A DNA stretch of 50,287 nt, from NCBI GenBank assembly GCA_039028635.1, contig JBCCHV010000048.1, forward strand, positions 1 to 50,287, in the 5' to 3' direction. This stretch comes from Acidobacteriota bacterium (lineage in GTDB: Bacteria; Acidobacteriota; Thermoanaerobaculia; Multivoradales; JBCCEF01). How positions within the stretch are numbered: position 1 is the first letter of the stretch; each line of letters opens with the position of its first letter. Below are positions 16,401-24,721 of this stretch, piece after piece. Position numbers and translations under genes: made by a program. The notes under the pieces are model-generated. The model saw only the letters and a program-made list of their open reading frames with translations. It did not search any database and was not told the DNA's origin.

Positions 16401-19400
16401 CTCGAGGCGGTGGTCGCGGCCTGCTGGGGTGAGGTGCTGGAGCGCTCTTCGGTCAGCGTCCGGGAGGACTTCTTCGCCCTCGGGGGGCACTCCCTGAAGG
16501 CGGTGCGGGTGCTCTCCCGGATCTACCAGGAGCTGGGAGTCGAGCTTCCCCTGCGGACCCTCTTCGAGGCTCCGACGGTGGAGCGTCTGGCCGCCCACCT
16601 GGCATCCGTCGGAGCGTTGCCGGAAGGCGGCGGGGAGATCCCCCGGCGGGCCGCCGAGCAGCCGCCCGCATCCTATGCCCAGCGCCGCCTGTGGTTCATC
16701 GATCGCCTCGAGCCGGGGGCGGTGGCGTTCAATCTGCCGGTGGCCTTCCGCCTGCGCGGCGAGCTCGACGACGGGGCCCTGTCGGCGGCCCTCGAAGACC
16801 TGACGCGGCGCCATGAGGTTCTGCGCAGCCATTTCGCCGTCGATGGCGGTGAGCCGGTGCAGGTGATCTCGCCGCCGTCGCCGGTGGCCTTGCGTCGGGT
16901 GGTCGCCGAGGGCGACGACGGCCTGCGGGAACAGGCCGTCGAGGAGGCTGCCGTGGCTTTCGAGCTGACCACCGGCCCGCTCTTCCGAGCCGTGCTGGTG
17001 GAGCTCGGGGACGACGATCATGGCCTGCTCCTGACGCTGCATCACAGCGTCGGCGACGGCGTCTCCCTGGACATCCTCTTCGGCGACCTGGCGGCCTTCT
17101 ATGACGCCCGCCGGTCCGGCCTCGAGGCCGACCTCGAGCCGCTGTCGGTACAGTACGGCGACTATGCCGAGTGGCAGCGGGCTCGCCTCTCGGCGGCCGC
17201 GATGGCGGAGCATGTCGACTGGTGGCGAGAGAATCTGGCGGGATTGCCGCCGGTGCTCGACCTGCCGACCGATCGGCCGCGGCCGGCGACCCAGAGCTAT
17301 CGCGGTGGGCTCGTCCGGCGGGTGCTGCCGGAATCAGCGGCGAACGCCCTGCGGCAGCTCGCGCGGCAGCACGGGGTCAGTCTCTTCATGGTGTTGCTGA
17401 CGGCTTACCAGGAGCTGCTGCGGCGCTACTGCGGCGTCGAGGACCTGGTCACCGGAACCGCCATGGACAGCCGTCGGCGGCGCCAGCTCGAGCCCTTGAT
17501 CGGGCTCTTCCTCGACATCCTGGTGGTGCGCGGCGACTTCCGTCGGCGCCCGACCTTCGGCGAGGCCCTGGAACGTCTCCGGCAAGCGGTCTTGGCGGCC
17601 CAGGAGCACGCCGAGGTGCCCTTCGAGAAGCTCGTCGAAGAGCTGGTGCCGGAACGCAGCTTGGCCTACGCGCCGCTGGTCCAGGCGGTCTATGCCTTCG
17701 TCGAGAAGGGGCGCCGCCGGCTGGCCCTCGAAGGCCTCGAGGTGAGCCCCGTCGAGGTGCCGCAGGAGACCTCGAAGTCGGACCTCAGCCTGCAGGCGAC
17801 GGAGCTCGACGACGGTCTCGAGCTGCTCGTCGGCTATCGCGCCGATCTCTTCGATCGCAGTACCGCCGAGCGCCTCGCCGGCCACCTCGCCCACCTGCTC
17901 ACCGCGCTGCCGGCGAACGCTCGGCGACCCCTCGAGCACACCCCTTGGATGGACGAGACCGAACGCGCCGAGGTCCTCGCTGCCTGGCGGGGGCCGGAGC
18001 GTCGTCGGCCGCCTTTCCGCTCGGTGGCGGCGGAGATTCTGTCCCGGGCCGAGGAACGCGCCGAGCAGACCGCCGTCGAGGACGATGGTGGCCGTCTGTC
18101 CTACGGTGATCTGGCGCAGCGGGCGCGCGCCCTGGCGGCGCGTTTGCGAAAAGGACGCGGCGCGGAGGAGACCCCGATCGCGGTGCTCCTCGATTCGGAT
18201 ACGGCGGGGGTGGTGGCGTCCCTCGCCGTCTGGCTCGCCGGCGCGCCTTTGCTGCGCCTCGATCCCGACTATCCGGACGAGCGTCTGCAGATGCTGCTGG
18301 CAGAGGCCGGGGTCGAGCAGGTCATCACCCGCGGTGAGCTCACCTCGCGGTTGCCGGCCGGCCTCGAAGCGGTGTTGCTGGCCGGCGCAGCGCCGGCAGC
18401 CGGGGCTCTCACCGCGGTCGAGGCGGAGGCCCTCGCCTATGTCGTGTTCACTTCGGGTTCGACCGGCACGCCGAAGGGCGTCGAGGTTTCCCACGGCGCC
18501 CTGGCGCGCCATTGCCTCGAGATGATCGAGAAGCTCGAGCTGACTCCGGTGGATCGGGTGTTGCAGTTCGCGGCGCCGGTGTTCGATGTCGCCTTCGAGC
18601 AGCTCTTGCCGCCGCTGATGGCGGGGGCGACGGTGGTGCTGCGCGGCCACCGCCTGTGGACCACCGACGAGCTGCGCCGTCGGCTGACCAACCTGACGGT
18701 GGTCGATCTACCGTCCGCCTACTGGCAGCAGCTGGTGCGTGATGCGCAGGGCGCGGTCGGAGGTGATCAGGCGGCCGACTGGGGCTCTCTCCGCCTGGTG
18801 CTGGTGGGCGGCGACGTCTTCCCGGCGAGCTCGGTGGGTGAGTGGCACCAGGTCGGTCCGCCGGCGGTACGGGTGCTCAACGCCTACGGGCCCACCGAGG
18901 CCACCATCACGGCGACCATCCACGACCTCGACGGGGCCCGCGATGGCCAGCGACCGCGGGTCCCCATCGGGCGGCCCCTGGGCAACCGCGAGGTGCGCAT
19001 CCTGGACGATCGCGGCGAGCCGGTGCCGTGGGGAGTCCCCGGTGAGCTGCTTCTCGGCGGCGAGGGTTTGGCCCGCGGTTACCGTGGCGATCCGCGCAAG
19101 ACGGCGGCCGCCTTCGTGCCGGATCCCTTCGCCAGCGAGCCCGGCGGCCGTCTCTACCGCAGCGGCGATCGAGCCCGTTTCCTGGCCGATGGTGCCATCG
19201 ACTTCCTCGGTCGCCGCGATCATCAGGTGAAGGTGCGCGGCTTCCGCATCGAGCTCGGAGAGGTGGAGGCGGCGCTGCTGGCTCATCCGGCGGTGCGCGA
19301 AGCGGTGGTGACGGCGCCGCTCGAGGAACGTTCCCAGGAGCGCATGTTGGCCGCCTATCTGGTTGGCGAGGTCGACGATGGCGAGATGCGCGATCACCTC

Positions 19401-21311
19401 GCCGAGCGCCTGCCGCCCTACATGAGGCCCGCCGCCCTGGTGCACCTCGACGCTCTGCCGAAAACCCCCAACGGCGTCATTCTGCGCAGCGCCCTGCCGG
19501 CGATCTCGGCGGAGGAAGCCGCCGATGACGAGTACCTGGCGCCGCGAACCGCCAGCGAAGAGCTGCTCGCCGGGCTGTGGGCCGAGATCCTCGATCGGCG
19601 GCGCATCGGTGTCGAGGACAACTTCTTCGACATCGGCGGTCACTCCCTCGATGCCACCCGCCTGATCCATCGCCTCGAGGAGGTCTCCGGGATCGTTCTC
19701 GAGGTCACCGACATCTTCTTCGCCCAGACCGTGGAGGAGCTCGCCGAGGTCTTCGAGGAGGCTTTGCTCGAGGCGGTCGAGGACGGCTCCGGTGGCGAGG
19801 CCGAGGAGAGCGACGAGTCACTGCTCACCGAGGGCGCCTGGCAGGAGGGCGCCATGCGTCACTCGGACGCCACCGAGGAGTCTCTTCCGGAGGAGCTGCG
19901 GCGGGCCTTCGACGGTCGCCTGCGGCGGGCTCTCGAGCGCAGCGCCTATGAGGAAGCGATTCCGCGGCGCGACGAGATCGGACCGGCGCCCCTGTCCTGG
20001 TCCCAGGAAATTCTCTGGTTCGTCGAAAACCAGGGCACCAATCCGCCGAGCATCTATCGCTTCTATCCCACCCTCGGGCTCACCGGCGCACTCGATCGGG
20101 CGGCCCTGGCCGAAACCTTCAAGGCCCTCGGGCGCCGTCACGACATTCTGCACACCCGTTTCGCCGCCAATGCCGAGGGCCACAGCTTCCAGGAAGTGGT
20201 GGCGGACTTTGAGCTCCACCCCCTGGAGGTCGATCTCACCGCCTTGCCGGAGGAGCGGCGCGCTCCCGAGGCGGCGCGCCGAATCGGCATCGAGAGCAAC
20301 CATGCCTTCGACCTGTCGCGACCCTCGATGATGCGGCCGGTGCTGTTCCGCCATCACGAGACGCTCCACTGGCTGCTGCTCTCGGTGCACCACATCATCG
20401 TCGACGACTGGGCCTTCGGGGTGCTGTTCCGCGAGCTCTCGGCCCTCTACGAGGCCTTCTGTCTGCGCCGGCGGTCCGCCCTGCCGGAGCTCTCGATCCA
20501 GTATGCCGACTACGCCCTGTGGGAGCGCCAGCGCCTCACCGGCGACTACTTCGAGCGCCTGCAGGCTTACTGGCACGGTCGCTTCGCCGACGGTCTGCCG
20601 CAGATTCGACTGCGCACCGATCGGCCGCGGCCGGCGCTGCCCAGCTATCGCGGCAGCTACTCCGAGGCGGTCCTGCCGGCGGAGCTGGTTTCGGCCCTCC
20701 GGCAGCGCAGCCGGGAGGAGGACGCCAGCCTCTTCATGGCTCTGCTGGCGGCCTTCAAGCTGGTGCTGTCGAGCCGCTCCGGCCAGCGCGACGTGATGGT
20801 CGCCTGCGCCAACGCCAACCGCCCGCGGCAAGAGGCGGAAGCGCTTCTCGGCAGCTTCTTCAACCTGATGCTGCTGCGCACCGAGCTGACCGGCGATCCC
20901 ACCCTGCGGCAGCTCCTCGGGCGGGTCAAGGAAACCGCCCTCGGCGCCTACGCCCACCAGGAGTTTCCGTTCATCCTGGTGGCGCCCGGCTATCAGCCCG
21001 AGGGTTTGCCGCCGGGGAAGCCGCCGATCCAGGCCTTGTTCACCTTCCAGAACGCGCCGCCGGGCGGGGTCGCTCTCCACGGCCTCGAGGTCGAGAGCGT
21101 CCACGTCGACAGCCACGTCGCCACTGATCTCGACCTCCTGCTGTCGATCAAGGACGCCGGCGACGAGCTCTACGTCGGCCTGGTCTACGACAGCGACGTC
21201 TTCACCGCCGAGACCCTCGACGAGATGCAGGCCGAGTACCGCGCCTATCTCGAGGCGATGGTGGCGAGCCCGGACGCGCCGCTGTCCGAGCTCGGGGAGG
21301 CCTTCGAGTGA
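13419..21311 (+). CDS. NRPS-1: C-A-T-C-A-T-C
   Basis: A 2630-residue peptide synthetase. In order: C1 (about 38-480, HHLVFDG 167-173); A1 (A3 motif from 635, NLYGPSEDTT from 772, A10 lysine Lys969); T1 (Ser1025 in GGHSLKA); C2 (from about 1085, HHSVGDG 1208-1214); A2 (A3 motif from 1674, NAYGPTEATI from 1821); T2 (Ser2076 in GGHSLDA); an acidic linker (about 2105-2190); C3 (from about 2193, HHIIVDD 2324-2330) to the end. Aligned to PheA by eye, A1 reads DLFNSALTYK (Ala-like) and A2 reads DVEDLGAIT with no matching lysine. In A2 the A10 motif is NGVILRS, with Val2020 in place of the essential Lys. No TE or E domain is present. C3 has HHxxxDD instead of HHxxxDG. A GAGGA sits about 10 nt before the ATG. 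Confidence 0.95.
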   Translation: MTATQLDRGKRNALLRRALEARRSQKQASSAAADAAMTSAQERLWFLERFTPGTPLFNITRAFELRGALDADRLEQALDRLIARHEALRTGFRTVDGQPLPFVVPSASFALERRDLTELASAARSVALEEIEAELARRPFDLEAPPLLRSLLVRVEEDHYRWLLSLHHLVFDGWSLDVLLRQLGTLWESLGAPPRGGSEAAGLAPEAVPFSDYQRWQADGGLRDADGAYWRDLLAGPLPVLDLATDHRRPEVASLAGDGLHFRLPTAELRQLAQRAGVSLFSVLLSGWALTLGRLAQQGRVVVGTPVANRLRQETEDTIGLFVNTLPLVLDVTGEGTVLDLLQRVHERLLEGLAHQGYPFARMVEDAAPGRRLGYTPFFQNLFSFQNAQGEALKLSGVEVDGPRVVEKGAVELDLMMTLEERPDGAVDGRFGYRTELFTEATATSFLDAYRQVLAAMAAAPDGLPARIPLVPPEAVVVPVAGDWPRDVSLYDLFVTQAAVQPQKVALSWALGDGDESLTYGELAERVEGLAAHLQSLGVGPDVAVAVALPRSGDLVVALLAVMAAGGAYVPLDPSYPRTRLEHMLDDSGADLVISEAGVLPRELVADRQVVTVAAGDEHEGNLSPVLGADSRLAYIIYTSGSTGRPKGVASSHRGAVSLLRWARRELADEVPDGVAAVTSVCFDLSVFELFFPLAWGGSVVLLENPLALGRLPSGLASRIRWLNTVPSVAAEWLRQEAIPPTVQRLSLAGEPLRRSLADGLYDLPGVTEVYNLYGPSEDTTYSTGVLVPRREATEPSLGTAITETGAYVTDDRLELLPQGAAGELCLAGAGLARGYHGQPARTAESFRPDPWSGEPGGRVYRTGDRVRRRADGELEFLGRFDHQVKVRGLRIELGEIETALEAHPAVRAAAAGVEGVAEDAVLRTWYVADGEPLSDDELRTFLGRKLPQFMVPTSFRRLDELPRSPNGKLDRAALPVGQDDDLPTAPPVAPRNRLEAVVAACWGEVLERSSVSVREDFFALGGHSLKAVRVLSRIYQELGVELPLRTLFEAPTVERLAAHLASVGALPEGGGEIPRRAAEQPPASYAQRRLWFIDRLEPGAVAFNLPVAFRLRGELDDGALSAALEDLTRRHEVLRSHFAVDGGEPVQVISPPSPVALRRVVAEGDDGLREQAVEEAAVAFELTTGPLFRAVLVELGDDDHGLLLTLHHSVGDGVSLDILFGDLAAFYDARRSGLEADLEPLSVQYGDYAEWQRARLSAAAMAEHVDWWRENLAGLPPVLDLPTDRPRPATQSYRGGLVRRVLPESAANALRQLARQHGVSLFMVLLTAYQELLRRYCGVEDLVTGTAMDSRRRRQLEPLIGLFLDILVVRGDFRRRPTFGEALERLRQAVLAAQEHAEVPFEKLVEELVPERSLAYAPLVQAVYAFVEKGRRRLALEGLEVSPVEVPQETSKSDLSLQATELDDGLELLVGYRADLFDRSTAERLAGHLAHLLTALPANARRPLEHTPWMDETERAEVLAAWRGPERRRPPFRSVAAEILSRAEERAEQTAVEDDGGRLSYGDLAQRARALAARLRKGRGAEETPIAVLLDSDTAGVVASLAVWLAGAPLLRLDPDYPDERLQMLLAEAGVEQVITRGELTSRLPAGLEAVLLAGAAPAAGALTAVEAEALAYVVFTSGSTGTPKGVEVSHGALARHCLEMIEKLELTPVDRVLQFAAPVFDVAFEQLLPPLMAGATVVLRGHRLWTTDELRRRLTNLTVVDLPSAYWQQLVRDAQGAVGGDQAADWGSLRLVLVGGDVFPASSVGEWHQVGPPAVRVLNAYGPTEATITATIHDLDGARDGQRPRVPIGRPLGNREVRILDDRGEPVPWGVPGELLLGGEGLARGYRGDPRKTAAAFVPDPFASEPGGRLYRSGDRARFLADGAIDFLGRRDHQVKVRGFRIELGEVEAALLAHPAVREAVVTAPLEERSQERMLAAYLVGEVDDGEMRDHLAERLPPYMRPAALVHLDALPKTPNGVILRSALPAISAEEAADDEYLAPRTASEELLAGLWAEILDRRRIGVEDNFFDIGGHSLDATRLIHRLEEVSGIVLEVTDIFFAQTVEELAEVFEEALLEAVEDGSGGEAEESDESLLTEGAWQEGAMRHSDATEESLPEELRRAFDGRLRRALERSAYEEAIPRRDEIGPAPLSWSQEILWFVENQGTNPPSIYRFYPTLGLTGALDRAALAETFKALGRRHDILHTRFAANAEGHSFQEVVADFELHPLEVDLTALPEERRAPEAARRIGIESNHAFDLSRPSMMRPVLFRHHETLHWLLLSVHHIIVDDWAFGVLFRELSALYEAFCLRRRSALPELSIQYADYALWERQRLTGDYFERLQAYWHGRFADGLPQIRLRTDRPRPALPSYRGSYSEAVLPAELVSALRQRSREEDASLFMALLAAFKLVLSSRSGQRDVMVACANANRPRQEAEALLGSFFNLMLLRTELTGDPTLRQLLGRVKETALGAYAHQEFPFILVAPGYQPEGLPPGKPPIQALFTFQNAPPGGVALHGLEVESVHVDSHVATDLDLLLSIKDAGDELYVGLVYDSDVFTAETLDEMQAEYRAYLEAMVASPDAPLSELGEAFE

Positions 21312-21370
21312 GTCGCTGAGGAGGCGGCGATGCGGTGAGCTGCGACGCAGCACCGGCGCGGCCGCCGCGC

Positions 21371-22747
21371 TCAGGCGAAGAAGGGCACGCCGATGGTGGC
21401 CCCTTGGCTGCGGTTGAGGACGCCGCTGGAAGCGAGTCGCGGCGCCAGCCGGATCCAGATGCCGCCGAACTCGTCGCCGAAGACGAACAGTCCCCACACG
21501 ATGTCGTGGGGTTGCGAGCCGGCGGCTCCGGCTTGCAGCTCGCGCGGCCGCGCCGCGACGTACTCCTGAACGATCCAGTCGCCGCCGGCAAGGGCCTTGC
21601 GGCAGGCCTCGCTCCAGGTGTCCTGGTCGACCCGCGGGCCGATCACCACGGCGCGGCCGCCGAGGGACTCTCCCGCCTTGAGCACGAGCTGCTCTCGCTG
21701 CTCCTCGACGAGCTCCTCGAGGTCGTAGAGCTCGCCGCGGAAATCGACCTCGCCACGGGTCACTGGGCGGGTCCAGGGAACGGCGGTGGCGATGAGGTCC
21801 CGTTCCTCGGGGCTGAGAGCGGCCGATTCCAGTCCTTGGGATAGCAGGGCGAGGTTGCGCTTGTCGCCGAGAATCATGCCGACGGGGCTCGAGTAGAGGT
21901 CGACGTAGCCGGCCTTGAAGCTCTGGAAGAGCTCGCGTCCGGTGTCCTGATCGCTGAGGTCGACGATGCCGTGGAGGCGATGGCCCCGGCCGTGGACCCG
22001 TCGGCGGTGAAAGCTGAGCTCATCGTGGGGCAGGAGGAGGAGCTCGATGGCTTCGCCCGGGGCGGTGCTGCGGATGGTCTCTTCGAGGGTCTTCTGGTAG
22101 AGCGGCAACGGGTGCCCCGCCGGGGAGTAGGCGGAGTCGCCGGTGGCGGTGACGATGGCGAGGCGATAGGGGCGGCGCCGCGGCTCCACCCGCCGGTGGC
22201 GCAGGACGTGCCGGAACAGCGGTGCGAGAGAGTCGCGGTGGCGCCAGGGGCGGTCGCCGCCGCGGGACAGCTCGAGGTAGGCGGGAAAGGTCTCGAAGAG
22301 CGGTGCGAAGGCCGAGTACTGCAGCCCCCCGAGGTTGCCGAAATTCAGCTCGAGGCAACGGAAGCCGTCGTCCGTTTCGAGAAAGTCGCCGCGGGCGAGG
22401 AGGGCGTCGGCCCCGGTGGGCTCTGCCATCAACAGCCGGGCCAGCAGGTCGCTCGACAGGCTGTAGAAGGAGCGCAGGCGCTCGGGATCACCGGCGAAGA
22501 AACGCCAGGGAATCTGGCGGATGAGGCGAGTCAGGGCAACGGCGGTGCGGGCGAGATCCTGCTCCTGCTCGGCATCGAGTAGCAAGGGCCAGGGTTGAAG
22601 GCCGTAGTCGCCGGAGGAGGTCCGGTTCGAGACCCGCGGAATCAGTCGCCGCGCCGATTCGAAGAGGGGTGCGAAGGTTTGCCGCAGGCGAAGCTCGGGG
22701 TGGTGGTCGACGTAGGTGAGGAAGTCTGCTTCGGAGTGACGGGTCAT
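21371..22747 (-). CDS. ATP-grasp-like ligase, paralog 1
   Basis: A 458-residue protein whose C-terminal third looks like a (circularly permuted) ATP-grasp enzyme: VLKAGESLGGRAVVIG (355-370, candidate nucleotide Lys357), WIVQEY (391-396), and GVLNRSQGA (442-450) as a metal-site-like ending. The N-terminal part has ELNFGNLGG (133-141), and MILGDKRN (291-298) lies mid-chain. ATP-grasp enzymes join a carboxylate to an amine through an acyl phosphate. The family call is by motif resemblance, so moderate. It shares nearly every motif with its neighbour at 22978-24420. The gene runs against the NRPS genes and converges on NRPS-1, 59 bp apart. A GAGG lies 6 nt before the ATG. Substrate unknown; a role in finishing the NRPS product is inferred from position. 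Confidence 0.65.
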   Translation of the reverse strand: MTRHSEADFLTYVDHHPELRLRQTFAPLFESARRLIPRVSNRTSSGDYGLQPWPLLLDAEQEQDLARTAVALTRLIRQIPWRFFAGDPERLRSFYSLSSDLLARLLMAEPTGADALLARGDFLETDDGFRCLELNFGNLGGLQYSAFAPLFETFPAYLELSRGGDRPWRHRDSLAPLFRHVLRHRRVEPRRRPYRLAIVTATGDSAYSPAGHPLPLYQKTLEETIRSTAPGEAIELLLLPHDELSFHRRRVHGRGHRLHGIVDLSDQDTGRELFQSFKAGYVDLYSSPVGMILGDKRNLALLSQGLESAALSPEERDLIATAVPWTRPVTRGEVDFRGELYDLEELVEEQREQLVLKAGESLGGRAVVIGPRVDQDTWSEACRKALAGGDWIVQEYVAARPRELQAGAAGSQPHDIVWGLFVFGDEFGGIWIRLAPRLASSGVLNRSQGATIGVPFFA

Positions 22748-22759
22748 GGGTGTCCTCGG

Positions 22760-22776
22760 GGCCGCCGCGGGCGGCC
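22760..22776 (-). promoter_or_regulatory. Leader hairpin of ATP-grasp paralog 1
   Basis: GGCCGCC (22760-22766) and GGCGGCC (22770-22776) form a perfect 7-bp stem with a 3-nt loop, 12 nt upstream of the ATG and immediately before its GAGG ribosome site. It could modulate translation. Confidence 0.35.
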
Positions 22777-22796
22777 ATTTCGGCTGCTGAACGGAA

Positions 22797-22812
22797 CTTG
22801 AAGAACTTCAAG
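22797..22812. promoter_or_regulatory. 16-bp dyad upstream of ATP-grasp paralog 1
   Basis: CTTGAAG-AA-CTTCAAG is a perfect 7-bp inverted repeat with a 2-nt centre, 50 bp upstream of the start of paralog 1 within the 230-bp gap between the two paralogs. It fits an operator. A six-A tract (22880-22885, T6 on the transcribed strand) in the same gap has only a weak stem next to it. Confidence 0.4.
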
Positions 22813-22977
22813 GAGCGGATGACGGACCGCAAGCCGAAGAGCTCCGCCGGAGAGGCCGGCGGCAGGACACGGATCGAGGAAAAAACAGAAGGCTCCCTCT
22901 CGCGGCGCGACCGGCCCTGCCCCGGGGTGCGGTCGATGGTCGAGAGCGGAGTCGGTGGAAGCATCGGGTCTCGCTGC

Positions 22978-24420
22978 TTACTGGGTGCGCCTCGGTCGGC
23001 GCGACCGGTGAACCAGGAACGGCACGCCCACTTGGGCGCCGCCGCTGAGATTGAGGATGCCGTTGGTGTCGCGGCGCGCCGCCAGGCGGGCGAAGAGGCC
23101 GCCGAACTCGTCGCCGAACGCGAAGGCTCCCCACACGATGTCGTGGGGCTCGATGCCTCGTCCGGGACGGAGGAGCGGGTACGGCTGAGGCTCGAGGTAC
23201 TCCTGGACCATCCAGGAACCCTCGCCGAGGGCGTGGTCGATGGCCCGCTGCCAGTCCTGCGACGAGGTCTTCGGGCCGATCACCACGGCCGTGCCGCCGA
23301 GGGCGTCGCCGGCCTTGAGAACGAGCGCTTCGCGTTCTTGGCGCAGGAGCTCGGGCATCGCCAGGGTGCGGCCCCGGAAGGTCACCGGGCCGGCTTCGAT
23401 GCGGCGGCTCCACGGGACGAAGTCGGCGATCAGTCGGCGCTCCTCGGGCGAGAAACGGTCGCTTTCGCCATGCTGCGACAGCAGGCCGAGATTGCGCTTG
23501 TCGCCCAGGATCATGCTCACCGGACAGGAGTAGAGGTCGATCGAGCCGGCCTTGAAGGCGCGGAACATCTGGCGGCTGGTGTCGCGATCGCTCTGTTCGA
23601 TGATGCCGTGGAGGCGTTGGCCGTGGGCCTGGACCCGGCGGCGCCGGAATTCGAGGTCGTTGTCGCTCAGCAAGTGGAGAACGGTGTCGCCAGCGGCGGC
23701 TTCCTCGGCGAGGATGCGGCGATAGAGCTCGAGGTTGTGGCCGAGGGCCGAGTTCATGCTCTGATCATCGGCGGTGACGATCGCCAGGTGGTAGGGACCC
23801 GCGTCCGGGACGACCTGGCGATGGGCGAGGGCGTGGCGGAACATCGCCCGCAGGGTGGAGGGATGATCGAGGGCGAATCCGCGATCGCGGGCGAAGTCCG
23901 CAAAGGGCGGGAAATCGCGGTAGAGATCGGCGAAGGGGGCGTACTGCATGCCGCCGAGGTTGCCGAAGTTGAGCTCGATGCAGCGCCAGCCGTGAGCCGT
24001 CGCGATGAAGTCGCCGCGCACGAAGAGGGCGTCGACTCCGGTGGGTGGCGTGACCAGCAGGCGGGCCAAGAGGTCACTCTCGAGGCCGTAGAAGCGGCGT
24101 AGCTGGTCGGGATCATTGTCGAAGAAGCGCGCCGGTAGCTGGCGGTGCAGGGCCGCCAGGCCGGTGACCGCCCGGGCCAGCGCTGCAGCCTCCGGCTGGT
24201 CGACGAAGATCGGCCAGGGGTGGAGGCCGTAGCCGTCCTCGGCATCATCGACCAGGCGCGGGAAGATCTGGCGAGCTTGCTGGGTGAGGGGCTCGAAGGT
24301 CGCTAGATCGAGGAGCTCGGGGTGGGCCGCGGCGTAGTCGCAGAAGAAATCGCCGGGCGATGGGCCCTCCGTGTCCCGGCTGATCACTGCGCCGTCACTT
24401 TGCCGATTGAGGGCATCCAT
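22978..24420 (-). CDS. ATP-grasp-like ligase, paralog 2
   Basis: A 480-residue paralog of the neighbouring gene with the same motif order: IELNFGNLGG (148-157), MILGDKRN (303-310), LVLKAGDALGGTAVVIG (366-382, candidate Lys369), WMVQEY (403-408), GILNLSGGAQVGVPF (454-468). Both copies keep all candidate ATP-grasp residues, so neither looks dead. A shared FGDEFGG block near the end is also conserved between the two. The N-terminus carries about 15 extra residues compared with paralog 1. GGAGA lies about 10 nt before the ATG. It is read divergently from NRPS-2 out of a shared AT-rich promoter region, so its expression may be tied to NRPS-2. Tandem duplication with divergence suggests two related but different ligation steps (inference). 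Confidence 0.65.
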   Translation of the reverse strand: MDALNRQSDGAVISRDTEGPSPGDFFCDYAAAHPELLDLATFEPLTQQARQIFPRLVDDAEDGYGLHPWPIFVDQPEAAALARAVTGLAALHRQLPARFFDNDPDQLRRFYGLESDLLARLLVTPPTGVDALFVRGDFIATAHGWRCIELNFGNLGGMQYAPFADLYRDFPPFADFARDRGFALDHPSTLRAMFRHALAHRQVVPDAGPYHLAIVTADDQSMNSALGHNLELYRRILAEEAAAGDTVLHLLSDNDLEFRRRRVQAHGQRLHGIIEQSDRDTSRQMFRAFKAGSIDLYSCPVSMILGDKRNLGLLSQHGESDRFSPEERRLIADFVPWSRRIEAGPVTFRGRTLAMPELLRQEREALVLKAGDALGGTAVVIGPKTSSQDWQRAIDHALGEGSWMVQEYLEPQPYPLLRPGRGIEPHDIVWGAFAFGDEFGGLFARLAARRDTNGILNLSGGAQVGVPFLVHRSRRPRRTQ

Positions 24421-24721
24421 TGTGGTGGGTTCTCCGTATTTACCCGCAGATACGGACGCCTTGCGGTACTGGACGGGAGCTACCCCCGTAGCGTAGGACC
24501 TGGCAAGGGAGAAGTGTCTGCAGTAATTGAAGTAAACATTTTAATATTGAGCTGAGCAATATATTTTACTCAATACACACAACATGTGCGTGTTAATATA
24601 TAGACTAGTGGCGATTAGTCAAAGTGATCGACGGACCTGAGCGCCACCGATCGTCCCAACCGAACTCACCGAGATTCCGGCCTCGCCCGCGTCGGGCGCG
24701 GTCGATGAGAGGGATCCGCTG
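24421..24721. promoter_or_regulatory. Divergent promoter region of ATP-grasp paralog 2 and NRPS-2
   Basis: About 300 bp without a gene. Seen: TCCGTAT-N10-ATACGGA (24433-24456), GCTAC-CCCC-GTAGC (24479-24492), and ATATTG-N7-CAATAT (24544-24562), all perfect inverted repeats. The stretch 24520-24605 is strongly AT-rich against GC-rich flanks, as expected for promoters. TTGAGC and several TAATAT-like boxes are present, but I cannot pick one -35/-10 pair with confidence. Confidence 0.55.

Noticed and set aside
14115-17213. 1032-codon frame antisense to NRPS-1 and similar frames at 24605-27505 and 35199-38054
   Set aside because: They are shadows of NRPS coding sequence, with no ribosome sites or family motifs.
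22880-22902. T6-tailed terminator after ATP-grasp paralog 2
   Set aside because: The six-A tract is real, but the adjacent stem has only a few pairs and a mismatch, too weak to call.
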